15,024 nucleotides of DNA, from assembly GCA_016193545.1 (NCBI GenBank), contig JACPSA010000054.1, positions 1 to 15,024 on the forward strand. Direction: 5' to 3'. The position numbers and the translations under genes were made by a program. The notes under the pieces were generated by a model, which was not told the DNA's origin, did no database searches, and saw nothing but the letters and a program-made list of their open reading frames with translations. Positions 6,072-13,562 of this stretch are shown here, in pieces (within the stretch, counting starts at the first letter, position 1; the number at the start of each line of letters is the position of its first letter). This DNA comes from Chloroflexota bacterium. Its GTDB lineage: Bacteria > Chloroflexota > Dehalococcoidia > Dehalococcoidales > UBA2162.

Positions 6072-6854
6072 CTAAACGGATAAACCAGACCACCGGTTAT
6101 ATGCCAGCAGACCGATAAGGATGAGCACGCTAACCTCAGCCACTTCATTTATCGCCCCATAGGTGTCACCGGTAAGCCCGGATAATTTCCGTTGCAGATA
6201 GTCAGCCATGACGACAACCACAACCCAGATAACCATCATAATAACTAAACCAGCCAGGTAAAAGTAACTATCGCCAGCCCACCACGCCAGAAGTGTAACT
6301 GTTAACAATGTTATCACAGTGGCTATCGCCAGCCTCTGCCAGCTTGCTCCCTGCTTAAAGGCTAGTCCCAGACCATCCGGTCGGGCATAGGGATAGGCAA
6401 AAACAGCATAAACCATTGCCCAGCGGCTGACAACCGGCATCACCAGCAGCGTTATCGTCAGCCAGCTTTCCGGCAGGCTGCTCAGCGAGACATATTTAAC
6501 CAGCAGCAGTAAAAAGACGCCGATAACACCAAAAGCGCCCACCCGGCTATCATGCATCACACGCCACCTGTCCTCAACCGTCCGATGACCGGCGATACCA
6601 TCACAGGTATCGATAAAGCCATCAAGGTGTAAGGCACCACTAATGAGCACCATGGCCACGATTAACAGCCCGCTAATCACCGTCGGGGGTAAGAACCAGC
6701 GGAAAAGCCAGTTCAGGCCCGCCAGAATAAGGCCAATAATCACACCGACCACGGGGAAATAACCCAGGGAACGACCTACTTCCTCCGGACTAATCTCACG
6801 CCGGATAGGCAGGGGAATAATGGTCAGGAAACTCAGTGCCGCCAAAAATCTCAA
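6072..6854 (-). CDS. cobS: Adenosylcobinamide-GDP ribazoletransferase (cobalamin synthase)
   Basis: An integral membrane enzyme that joins adenosylcobinamide-GDP (from CobU) to alpha-ribazole phosphate (from CobT), forming the nucleotide loop. The 260 residues are usual for the family. Several hydrophobic segments are evident (for example about 33-50, 57-75, 108-121 and 193-218). The metal-binding signature HLDGFIDTCDG is at 76-86, DSRVGAFGV at 102-110, and the late TGDTYGAINEVAEV is typical of CobS. Its ATG overlaps the cobT stop by 4 nt (ATGA), so the pair is translationally coupled. Confidence 0.96.
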   Translation of the reverse strand: MRFLAALSFLTIIPLPIRREISPEEVGRSLGYFPVVGVIIGLILAGLNWLFRWFLPPTVISGLLIVAMVLISGALHLDGFIDTCDGIAGHRTVEDRWRVMHDSRVGAFGVIGVFLLLLVKYVSLSSLPESWLTITLLVMPVVSRWAMVYAVFAYPYARPDGLGLAFKQGASWQRLAIATVITLLTVTLLAWWAGDSYFYLAGLVIMMVIWVVVVVMADYLQRKLSGLTGDTYGAINEVAEVSVLILIGLLAYNRWSGLSV

Positions 6855-7918
6855 GCTGTTTCGCTCCGTTCCGATACTCCGGCTTCAGCGAAGGTAGACA
6901 TCTCCGCCAGCACCTTGGTGGCAGTTTCACTCAAGAATATCCCCAGCGCCGCCCCGGTCCCTTCGCCCAAACGCATATTCAAATCTAATAAGGGTTTAAG
7001 TCCCAGATGTTGGAGCACCCACTGATGGCCGGGTTCAACCGAAACATGAGCGGCAATGAGAAAGTCCTTCAGCCCCGGGGACAGTGCCGTCGCAATCAGG
7101 GCAGCGGCCCCGGAGATAAACCCATCGATAACCACCGGGATACGGTGCGCCGCGGCACCGAGCATTACACCGGCTAATCCTCCAATCTCAAAGCCACCTA
7201 CCTTTGCCAGCACGGCTAGCGGCTGTTTAGGGTCAGGCCGGTTCACGGCCAGTGCTCGCTCGATGACGGTTACCTTATGCCGGAATTGCTCATCGGCGAT
7301 GCCGGTACCACGGCCGGTGACCGCGGTTACCGGTCTCCCGGTCATCACGGCACAGATAGCACTGCTGGCGGTAGTATTACCTATCCCCATATCGCCGCTA
7401 CCCACGATATCCAGCCCCTTAGCCACTTCGGCAGTTACTATTTCAATGCCGGTCTCTATCGCCTTGACCGCCTGCTCATCGGTCATTGCCGGACCTAACG
7501 CCATATTCCGGGTGCCGTAAGCAACCTTCCGCGACAAAAGCTGAGGATTGGCTTTCAGCTCGGCGGCTACCCCCATATCAACGACAATGACACGAGCGCC
7601 TACCTGGCGGGCAATAACATTGATTCCAGCACCACCACCCAGGAAATTGTAGACCATCTGCGCGGTAACCTCCTTCGGGTAGGCGCTTACCCCTTCCGCC
7701 ACCACTCCATGGTCGGCAGCCATGGTGATAATCGCTTTATGATTGATTCGAGGGATAGGCTTAGCCTGTATGCCCGCCAGTTGAATGGACAACTCTTCCA
7801 GTCGACCCAGGCTACCCTGCGGCTTGGTCAATATATCCTGCCTGGCCCGGGCTTTGGCCATCGCCTCGGCATCCAGAGGTTTTATCAGGCTAATCGTGTC
7901 GGCTAAAAGCCTGGTCAT
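6851..7918 (-). CDS. cobT: Nicotinate-nucleotide--dimethylbenzimidazole phosphoribosyltransferase
   Basis: Transfers phosphoribose from nicotinate mononucleotide to the lower-ligand base (dimethylbenzimidazole or a relative), making alpha-ribazole phosphate for CobS. The 355 residues are full length. Visible blocks are KPQGSLGRLEEL (32-43), AADHGVVAEGVSAYP (67-81), GGGAGINVIARQ (94-105), GSGDMGIGNTTASSAI (173-188), GRGTGI (202-207) and GEGTGAALG (318-326), whose Glu319 corresponds to the catalytic base known from Salmonella CobT. The ATG has GAGGAG 5 nt upstream. It follows the asparagine-synthetase-like gene by 44 nt and overlaps cobS. Confidence 0.97.
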   Translation of the reverse strand: MTRLLADTISLIKPLDAEAMAKARARQDILTKPQGSLGRLEELSIQLAGIQAKPIPRINHKAIITMAADHGVVAEGVSAYPKEVTAQMVYNFLGGGAGINVIARQVGARVIVVDMGVAAELKANPQLLSRKVAYGTRNMALGPAMTDEQAVKAIETGIEIVTAEVAKGLDIVGSGDMGIGNTTASSAICAVMTGRPVTAVTGRGTGIADEQFRHKVTVIERALAVNRPDPKQPLAVLAKVGGFEIGGLAGVMLGAAAHRIPVVIDGFISGAAALIATALSPGLKDFLIAAHVSVEPGHQWVLQHLGLKPLLDLNMRLGEGTGAALGIFLSETATKVLAEMSTFAEAGVSERSETA

Positions 7919-7962
7919 ATCTGCTCCTCAGTAAGATTATTTATCCACCAGCAACACTTATT

Positions 7963-8943
7963 CTATATCGGGTAAGCCCCGCATATCCGGCAAAACGAGG
8001 CTTCCTTTTCAACGTTGGAACCACAATCCGGACAGGCTTTAGCCCAACTATCTGCAGCCTGAGGAATGCCGATAACACTCCGGTAAATCTGGTAATAGTA
8101 GAGGTGCTCCTTACTTCTAATAACAACTCCATCTTCGTTGTGGTATCTCATCTTTTTTTCATTGAACTCGAGGTCCGAGATTCGGACATCGAAAAGGGAT
8201 GGGAGCGTGGTGGTACCGCTACCTACCTCTATCGGCGCCTTAGTCCGCCACACTATTTCCGGCGGCATAATACTCTCAAAAGCCTTGCGCAGAACCCACT
8301 TGCCCCAGACCTGACCCCTTTCACTTTGCACCTTCAAACCCACATCCATGCCAGTAGCCAGGGTTTTGAATTGCGGGTCGAGATACGGCAGCCTGACGGT
8401 CACTCCCAGGTCCTCAGCCAGGTTCAACGAAGAAAACCTCATAACAGCCCACATTTTGGCTAGGGCTGTGCTTAGCTGCTCCCGGGTTAGCCCGAAGAAG
8501 AAGCTGTAGCCGGCAAAAAGCTCATCGCACGCATCACCGGTCATAAAGGTCGCTATGCCGCGGTCTCTGCCTGTCTTCAGGGCAATATAGATAGCCGCCG
8601 TATTACGAATTTCCATCGGGTCGAAGGACCGCATAATCCGGACTGCCGCCTGAAGTCCCTCCTCCAACTCTTCATCACCAAAATAGTGTACATAGTGTTT
8701 CAGTCCCAGGCGGCTGGCCACCAGCCTAGCACAATCGACATCCGGTGCCGGAGCACCGCGCAGGGCAACGGTAATACAGCTCGGTTTCACCCACTTCGAG
8801 GCAAGGTAAGCCAGTATTGCCGTATCCAGCCCTCCCGAGAGGAGAAGCCCGTCAGTCAGGTTACGCCTCACGCTTTCTTCCAGGGCCTGAATAACGACCT
8901 CGTAATCGAAAGCAGTCGACTCTGAAGCACTAAACCCTGGCAT
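7963..8943 (-). CDS. Asparagine-synthetase-like PP-loop protein with C-terminal zinc ribbon, no glutaminase domain
   Basis: This 326-residue protein corresponds to the ATP-using synthetase domain of AsnB-type enzymes. It has the PP-loop LLLSGGLDTAILAY (33-46) and MTGDACDELFAGY (134-146), a counterpart of the family's acidic pyrophosphate/Mg motif. The N-terminal glutamine amidotransferase domain with its catalytic Cys2 is absent, so ammonia would come from another source or the nucleophile is different. The C-terminus adds CPDC (304-307) and CRIC (318-321), a zinc-ribbon-like tail not normal for asparagine synthetases. The ATG has GGAGG a few bases upstream and overlaps the end of cobD by 14 nt, with cobT following. 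That placement argues for a corrinoid role, perhaps amide formation, but the substrate is unknown. Confidence 0.8.
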   Translation of the reverse strand: MPGFSASESTAFDYEVVIQALEESVRRNLTDGLLLSGGLDTAILAYLASKWVKPSCITVALRGAPAPDVDCARLVASRLGLKHYVHYFGDEELEEGLQAAVRIMRSFDPMEIRNTAAIYIALKTGRDRGIATFMTGDACDELFAGYSFFFGLTREQLSTALAKMWAVMRFSSLNLAEDLGVTVRLPYLDPQFKTLATGMDVGLKVQSERGQVWGKWVLRKAFESIMPPEIVWRTKAPIEVGSGTTTLPSLFDVRISDLEFNEKKMRYHNEDGVVIRSKEHLYYYQIYRSVIGIPQAADSWAKACPDCGSNVEKEASFCRICGAYPI

Positions 8944-10039
8944 CTATCCCTCCTTCACGCTTTAATGCTCGGATAGCATCGACCAGCCTCTGACACTCAG
9001 GTATAGTGCGGGCAGCAATACGGATATATTCCGGTAAGCCAAAAGAAGTGCAATCGCGCACCAGTATCCCCCGCCTGAGCAACGCGGTACGGAGGTCTTT
9101 AGCCTTGGCCACTTTAACCAGGAAAAAATTCGTGCTTGACGGGATTAGTTTCAGCCCAATCCGACAAAGCTCGCTTTTCAGGAACTGGCCGGCTTTTTTA
9201 ATCTCACGCTGACACCGCTCAAGATACTCAACGTCCTCCAGAGCAATTATCCCGGCCTGCTGCGCAACGACATTGACATTCCACGGAGGGCAGACCCGGC
9301 GCAGAGCACTGATAATTCCCTCATGGGCCAGAGCATAACCGAGGCGCAGCCCGGCCAGGGCATAGTCCTTGGTCATGGAACGCACAATAACCACATTGCC
9401 CCGTGAAAGCAGGTCAACAGAAGGCCAGGTTCCCTCGACGAAAGCAATATAAGCCTCGTCCAGAATAACCAGCCCGTCCTTACCAGCATCCAGAACCATT
9501 TCAACGTCTCGCCTGGTGAGATATTGTCCGGTAGGACTGTTGGGATTACAGATAAAAATCCCCCGTGGGTGATGTCGTTTAATCAGGCTGACCGTTTCTT
9601 CTATTTCCGGAGCAAAACTATCTTCCTCTCTCCCCCGCTGGCTGAGCACTACCGCCCCGACAATCTGGCAGGCGACCCGGTATTCGCCAAAGGTCGGCTC
9701 CAGAATTAAGACAGAATCTCCAGCGCCAAAGTAGGCCAGAGCGATAAGACGAATAAGCTCCGTAGCCCCACTGCCAACCAGAATATTATCCGCAGCCACT
9801 CCCAGTTTCGCCGAGAGACATTGTCTCAAGTCAGTCGACTCAGAATCAGGGTAGCGGTCAATGGCAACAGTATTGAGAACTTTCTTCACCCCTGATGGGA
9901 GTGGAAACGGGTTAGAGCAGACGCTAAAGTCAACAACCTCAGTGGGGTCAAGACCCATTGCCCTCAACTCAGCGTAGTTGAGCCCGCCATGGGAGCAAAC
10001 CCCCAGATTCTCCACCTCGGGCTTAGGTCGTAGCGGCAA
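8930..10039 (-). CDS. cobD: L-threonine-O-3-phosphate decarboxylase
   Basis: A PLP enzyme that decarboxylates L-threonine phosphate to (R)-1-aminopropan-2-yl phosphate, the linker CbiB attaches to adenosylcobyric acid. The 369 residues show the class I/II aminotransferase fold: HGG near the N-terminus (17-19), VDFSVCSNPFPLP (36-48), the cofactor region GSGATELIR (89-97), CNPNSPTG (164-171), DEAY (194-197) and the Schiff-base lysine in SMTKDYALAGLRLGY (221-235), Lys224. Histidinol-phosphate aminotransferase is the usual look-alike, but the neighbours favour CobD. The start is TTG at 10039, inside cbiB, with GGAG about 9 nt upstream. It overlaps cbiB by 17 nt and the next gene by 14 nt. Confidence 0.93.
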   Translation of the reverse strand: MPLRPKPEVENLGVCSHGGLNYAELRAMGLDPTEVVDFSVCSNPFPLPSGVKKVLNTVAIDRYPDSESTDLRQCLSAKLGVAADNILVGSGATELIRLIALAYFGAGDSVLILEPTFGEYRVACQIVGAVVLSQRGREEDSFAPEIEETVSLIKRHHPRGIFICNPNSPTGQYLTRRDVEMVLDAGKDGLVILDEAYIAFVEGTWPSVDLLSRGNVVIVRSMTKDYALAGLRLGYALAHEGIISALRRVCPPWNVNVVAQQAGIIALEDVEYLERCQREIKKAGQFLKSELCRIGLKLIPSSTNFFLVKVAKAKDLRTALLRRGILVRDCTSFGLPEYIRIAARTIPECQRLVDAIRALKREGGIDARV

Positions 10040-10955
10040 AGCGAATCACTCCTGCCAACAAACAGATTAAAGACCAGGCCAACATAGCTATCATCATTAG
10101 CTTTAGTGCTGCATCAATACTACTGACAGTCAGCGGGGCATTAGCCACGCCCAATCGATAGTGTCCTACCTTTTCCAGTTGCACATCGAGCGCGCCGGCA
10201 ATGGCTGCCATCGTCCAGCCGGCGTTGGGACTTTCCGTCTTAACATGCTCACTGAGGGCAACCTGCCAGGAAGCTCGAACACCCCTGCCCGACAGGAAAC
10301 TAGCTAAAACCAGGCATAACGCCGTTAGTCTGGCAGGAACAAAATTGAGCACATCATCCAGCCGGGCGGCAAATTTACCGAGATACTCATAATTATCATG
10401 ATAACCAATCATAGCATCCAGAGTATTGACCACCCGGTAGGCAACGGCACCGGGAACACCGAAAAGCAAAAAATAAAACAAGGGGGCAACAAAGCTATCG
10501 CAGCTATTCTCCGCCACCGACTCCACCGTAGCCGAAATCAGTAGCGGCTGAGACAAATCTCTGGTATCCCGGCTGACCAGTGAGCGCAGTTCAAAGCGGG
10601 CTTCATCCAGCTTCTCTCCCAGCAAAAGTTTTTTAATCTTGATGGCTGACTGCCGCAGTTCCCTCAGGGAAAAGGTGGATTTAAGCAGCACGGCACCGGC
10701 AATCACGTAAACCACCAGGCTGCGACTCTTCAAATAGAACAGAACAAAATAGGTGGCTGCAGCGAAGAGTCCGATAAGCAACAGAGTCATTCCCACCCCG
10801 TAGACAAATTGAGCCAACGGATACCGGCCAGGGCTACCCTTTTCCAGAAATGAAGCAATCTTCCCCATCCAGACCACAGGGTGAACAGGACGGGGTGGCT
10901 CACCCAGAGCCAAATCAAGAACAATGGCTAAAAACAATATTAATACAGTATCCAT
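10023..10955 (-). CDS. cbiB: Adenosylcobinamide-phosphate synthase
   Basis: A membrane enzyme that joins adenosylcobyric acid to aminopropanol phosphate, giving adenosylcobinamide phosphate. The 310 residues match the family. The N-terminal signature is LDLALGEPPRPVHPVVWMGK (13-32), followed by hydrophobic segments around 52-70 and 78-92, SRDTRDLS, SVAENSCDSFVAPLFYFLLFG, and the conserved RVVNTLDAMIGYHDNYEYLGK region. A last hydrophobic helix closes the protein. In this locus CbiB would rebuild the loop after CbiZ cleavage, and the aminopropanol donor is encoded by the overlapping cobD. The start ATG at 10955 has AAAGGG directly before it, a rather tight spacing. Cytoplasm-facing active sites are assumed from the family. 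Confidence 0.95.
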   Translation of the reverse strand: MDTVLILFLAIVLDLALGEPPRPVHPVVWMGKIASFLEKGSPGRYPLAQFVYGVGMTLLLIGLFAAATYFVLFYLKSRSLVVYVIAGAVLLKSTFSLRELRQSAIKIKKLLLGEKLDEARFELRSLVSRDTRDLSQPLLISATVESVAENSCDSFVAPLFYFLLFGVPGAVAYRVVNTLDAMIGYHDNYEYLGKFAARLDDVLNFVPARLTALCLVLASFLSGRGVRASWQVALSEHVKTESPNAGWTMAAIAGALDVQLEKVGHYRLGVANAPLTVSSIDAALKLMMIAMLAWSLICLLAGVIRFAATT

Positions 10956-11030
10956 ACCCTTTAATCCCGAACCTAATTAAAAATGTCTCGCTCTTGATAA
11001 CCAGCCGTTTAAAACCACGGCTTAAAAAAT

Positions 11031-11768
11031 TCAGCCAGCAACCTTGAGGTTTTTCTTAATGGCGCAGATTGTGGTTGAGGTCACCGCTTCAGCCATTAGT
11101 TCACCAAGTTTTGAATGCCCGCCAACATTAGTACATCTGTCGCCCTTGCCTGATACCACGATAATCTGGTCAGTACCGGTGCCTGTTGCCTGCCACTGAG
11201 GAGTATATGAACTTCTGACATCCAATTCTTGTAGGGCAATGTTTTTAGCTTCAGTTATCGTAATAAAAGAAGCGGCTAAAGTAGCTAAATCAAGCGAAGC
11301 GCCGGTGAACAGAATAGTATTTATCGTACCCATCTTGTCAAACTTCCCATTCCGTTCGATGTCACTGGCTCTATCCTTGCCTATTCTCATAGCGTTAGAT
11401 TTAACCCCGGCGGTAACGAAAGCGGTTACCCAAAGCTCCTCAAAAACCTTTTCTCCCCAGGCAAAATCCTCCATATTTACGCCAGTGGACAAAGCAGCAG
11501 TTTCATCCGGCGACCGATTAACTTCATTAAGGACTTCTTTAAGGTAATCCATCCAACTGCCAGGGCGAGCATGCAGCACAGACCAAAGAGACTCGGGCAG
11601 ATAACAATTACCAACTACGCTTACCTGCCTGAATCCCTCTCGACTGCTCAGCACATTTCTGGTTTCCGGAAAGCCAATAAAAAGGGCATTAGCCGGAGTC
11701 CCCCAGACCTGGTGATTGACAATTTCCCCTTTGATTCCGTGGAACTCTCCTAAGATTTTCCTTTCCAT
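11031..11768 (-). CDS. cbiZ: Adenosylcobinamide amidohydrolase
   Basis: Hydrolyses the amide joining the aminopropanol arm to the corrin ring, turning adenosylcobinamide (and in some bacteria pseudo-B12) into adenosylcobyric acid. This lets the cell replace an unsuitable lower ligand. The 245 residues show CbiZ-typical blocks: VTAFVTAGVKSNAMRIG (114-130), GTINTILFTGASLDLATLA (147-165), QATGTGTDQIIVVSGKGD (193-210) and GGHSKLGELMAEAV (216-229). No signal peptide is seen, so it is cytoplasmic. It lies 32 nt after the flavin reductase and 75 nt before cbiB. The ATG is only weakly supported (a GATGAAGA purine run upstream). CbiZ was first defined in archaea and also occurs in corrinoid-scavenging bacteria. 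Confidence 0.93.
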   Translation of the reverse strand: MERKILGEFHGIKGEIVNHQVWGTPANALFIGFPETRNVLSSREGFRQVSVVGNCYLPESLWSVLHARPGSWMDYLKEVLNEVNRSPDETAALSTGVNMEDFAWGEKVFEELWVTAFVTAGVKSNAMRIGKDRASDIERNGKFDKMGTINTILFTGASLDLATLAASFITITEAKNIALQELDVRSSYTPQWQATGTGTDQIIVVSGKGDRCTNVGGHSKLGELMAEAVTSTTICAIKKNLKVAG

Positions 11769-11800
11769 TCTTCATCTTTGACACTTACGGACTGAAACAA

Positions 11801-13021
11801 CTATCGTTCAGAATCACGCTTTCTCTTTATCGGATAGTATTCAGGGTTAAATCTTTCTAAACCAAGCTCGGGATTAAGCGGGCACCTGATAGCCAGTCCT
11901 TCCAGGACTCTCTGTGAGCAAAAATTGCATCTAGTACAGGCTCGAATCTGGTCGATTTTCCCTGCCTTTGCCTTGTTGGCCCACTCGGGGTCGGCCAGAT
12001 ATTGTCTCGCCAGCGAGACAATATCTGCTTTTCCTTCCGACAGAGCGTCCTCTGCCACCTGTGGTGTATATATGTTGGGGCAGAGTACCGGGACCGAGAC
12101 CACGCTTTTGATTGCCGCGGCTTCAGGGATTATCACACCCTCCTCATCAGGGAATGTCCACTTGCTGGAACGGGGACCCCCGGATGATAAGTGAACATAA
12201 TCGAGCCCGGCACCAACAAGCACCGGCACTATGCCTTTGGAATCTTCAAGCGTCAGACCTCCCTCGAAATGCTCGTCGGCGCTGATGCGATAGCCTATTA
12301 CCCAGTCCGTCCCCAGCACAGCCCGCGTCTTGCGGATGAGGTTCAGCGGCAGCCTCAGCCGGTTTTCCGGACTCCCACCATAAAGGTCTGTCCGCGCATT
12401 AGAGATTGGTGACAGGAACTGAGCAATCAGATAACCATGTCCCCCATGGACTTCTATTCCGTCAAACCCAGCAATTTTCGCCCTCCTGGCTGCCTTGACG
12501 AAGTCATCCTCCAGTTCCATTATCTCCTCGGTGGTTAAAGCACGGGGCACCGGCCCCACCCCGGCACCCCTGACTTCTATTTCTTTGAGACGCTTGGGAA
12601 ATCTCCTGGGAAAACTGTCCTCCCTTATCACTACCGGAATAGCCGAAGGCGCCACCAGTCCGTCTTTAGCCCGTGATATATGGCCGACCTGTCCGAAACC
12701 CAGGCTCAACTGTATTATTGCCTTTGCCCCGAAGGTATGTATCGCCTCCGCCAGTTCTCCCATCTCAGTCACCTGTTCCTCATCCCAGAGGCCGGTAATA
12801 CGCTTGGAACTCCAATGGCGAGTGGTCACCAGTGTGTGCTCGACTATTATTAGACCTGCCCCACCCTTTGCCCGGGCGGTATAATGGGTCAATAGCTGGT
12901 CTGTTACGTAGCCGTCGTGTGTGCAGCTTCTCGTGCCCATAGGTCCCATAGCTATCCTGTTCTTAACTTGCAAAGAGCCTATTTTTATTGGTTCAAACAG
13001 TTTTTCAAATTTGATGTCCAT
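11801..13021 (-). CDS. Old-yellow-enzyme-type NADH:flavin oxidoreductase with Fe-S motif, barrel-only form
   Basis: A 406-residue FMN-binding TIM-barrel protein of the 2,4-dienoyl-CoA reductase/OYE group. The family signature GFDGIEVHGGHGYLIAQFLS (185-204) and NARTDLYGGSPENR (208-221) are intact. Four cysteines follow the barrel at 362, 365, 368 and 380, consistent with a 4Fe-4S site, though the third spacing (C-x2-C) is one residue shorter than the common C-x3-C. The FAD/NAD(P)-binding half of dienoyl-CoA reductase is missing, since the protein ends about 25 residues after the last Cys. A GTG at 13042 would add 7 residues, but the GGAGG lies inside that extension, so the ATG at 13021 is chosen. 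The substrate is unknown. The position directly before cbiZ hints at a reductive step in corrinoid handling. Confidence 0.85.
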   Translation of the reverse strand: MDIKFEKLFEPIKIGSLQVKNRIAMGPMGTRSCTHDGYVTDQLLTHYTARAKGGAGLIIVEHTLVTTRHWSSKRITGLWDEEQVTEMGELAEAIHTFGAKAIIQLSLGFGQVGHISRAKDGLVAPSAIPVVIREDSFPRRFPKRLKEIEVRGAGVGPVPRALTTEEIMELEDDFVKAARRAKIAGFDGIEVHGGHGYLIAQFLSPISNARTDLYGGSPENRLRLPLNLIRKTRAVLGTDWVIGYRISADEHFEGGLTLEDSKGIVPVLVGAGLDYVHLSSGGPRSSKWTFPDEEGVIIPEAAAIKSVVSVPVLCPNIYTPQVAEDALSEGKADIVSLARQYLADPEWANKAKAGKIDQIRACTRCNFCSQRVLEGLAIRCPLNPELGLERFNPEYYPIKRKRDSER

Positions 13022-13060
13022 ACTACCTCCACAGATTAACACTAATAAAACTAACTGACT

Positions 13061-13089
13061 TATCTAATACCTTCTCCGTCGAAGGTCAA
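13061..13089 (-). promoter_or_regulatory. Candidate promoter with embedded inverted repeat, ahead of the flavin reductase
   Basis: On the minus strand TTGACC (13089-13084) and TAGATA (13066-13061) are exactly 17 nt apart, about 40 nt before the reductase start. The spacer contains an inverted repeat ACCTTC-N6-GAAGGT (13069-13086) reaching into the -35 box, where a repressor could sit. The -35 box is good (5 of 6) and the -10 poor. Confidence 0.38.
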
Positions 13090-13163
13090 TCACCGACCCT
13101 CCTTGTCTACTGCACCCTAAACGTTAGCCTTTAAAAATATCACCCCCTTTCGGCTGCTTTCGT

Positions 13164-13472
13164 TTACCTCGCGGAACGGGCCTTTCTCTGAACACGGGCC
13201 GACCTAAGCAACCGCAATATTTCGCGATTCTTTAACATCTGGGTAATATCAGGAGATATCTTTCCGGCTAAGGTCATTAACTCATCAATATCAGCATTAA
13301 GGACTTCAGCCAATCTCAGTATTACTTTCTGGCTGGGAGGAGGGAGCACTCCATTCTCAATCTTACTAAGATAGGTAAAGTTGACTCCAACCTTATCACC
13401 CAACTCTCTCTGGCTCAGACCAGCCTGGTTGCGTAGTTCTTTTAGTTTTATGCCAAATTCTCTGATTTCCAT
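13164..13472 (-). CDS. XRE-family helix-turn-helix regulator
   Basis: A 102-residue DNA-binding protein. The helix-turn-helix spans about residues 8-62, with the recognition region LSQRELGDKVGVNFTYLSKIE (19-39). The tail runs from DELMTLAGKISPDI to a basic end (RLLRSARVQRKARSAR), as in many small Cro/C1-type regulators. It sits between the BtuF-like gene and the flavin reductase/cbiZ unit, so it may control its own promoter or the one at 13061-13089. No target is proven. The purine-rich AAGGGG upstream is about 13 nt from the ATG, so the ribosome binding site is weak. Confidence 0.85.
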   Translation of the reverse strand: MEIREFGIKLKELRNQAGLSQRELGDKVGVNFTYLSKIENGVLPPPSQKVILRLAEVLNADIDELMTLAGKISPDITQMLKNREILRLLRSARVQRKARSAR

Positions 13473-13514
13473 ATGTATACTTTTACCCCTTGAGGATTTC
13501 GGACAGCCTGTTTA

Positions 13515-13520
13515 ATTATA
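13515..13520 (-). promoter_or_regulatory. Candidate -10 box for the XRE gene
   Basis: On the minus strand a perfect TATAAT lies 42 nt before the regulator's start codon, in the gap after the BtuF-like gene. No good -35 box is seen at 16-18 nt, so this is either a weak or activator-dependent promoter or a chance AT-rich match. Confidence 0.35.
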
Positions 13521-13562
13521 CTCTTCCCTATTTCCACCGATACTCCTTTAAAAAAACTGCTA

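Noticed and set aside
7056..7520. 154-codon plus-strand frame
   Set aside because: Antisense to the well-conserved cobT. Its Pro/Ser/Ala/Ile-rich composition is typical of a shadow of a GC-rich gene.
12495..12884. 129-codon plus-strand frame
   Set aside because: Antisense to the flavin reductase, low-complexity Ser-rich start, no ribosome binding site.
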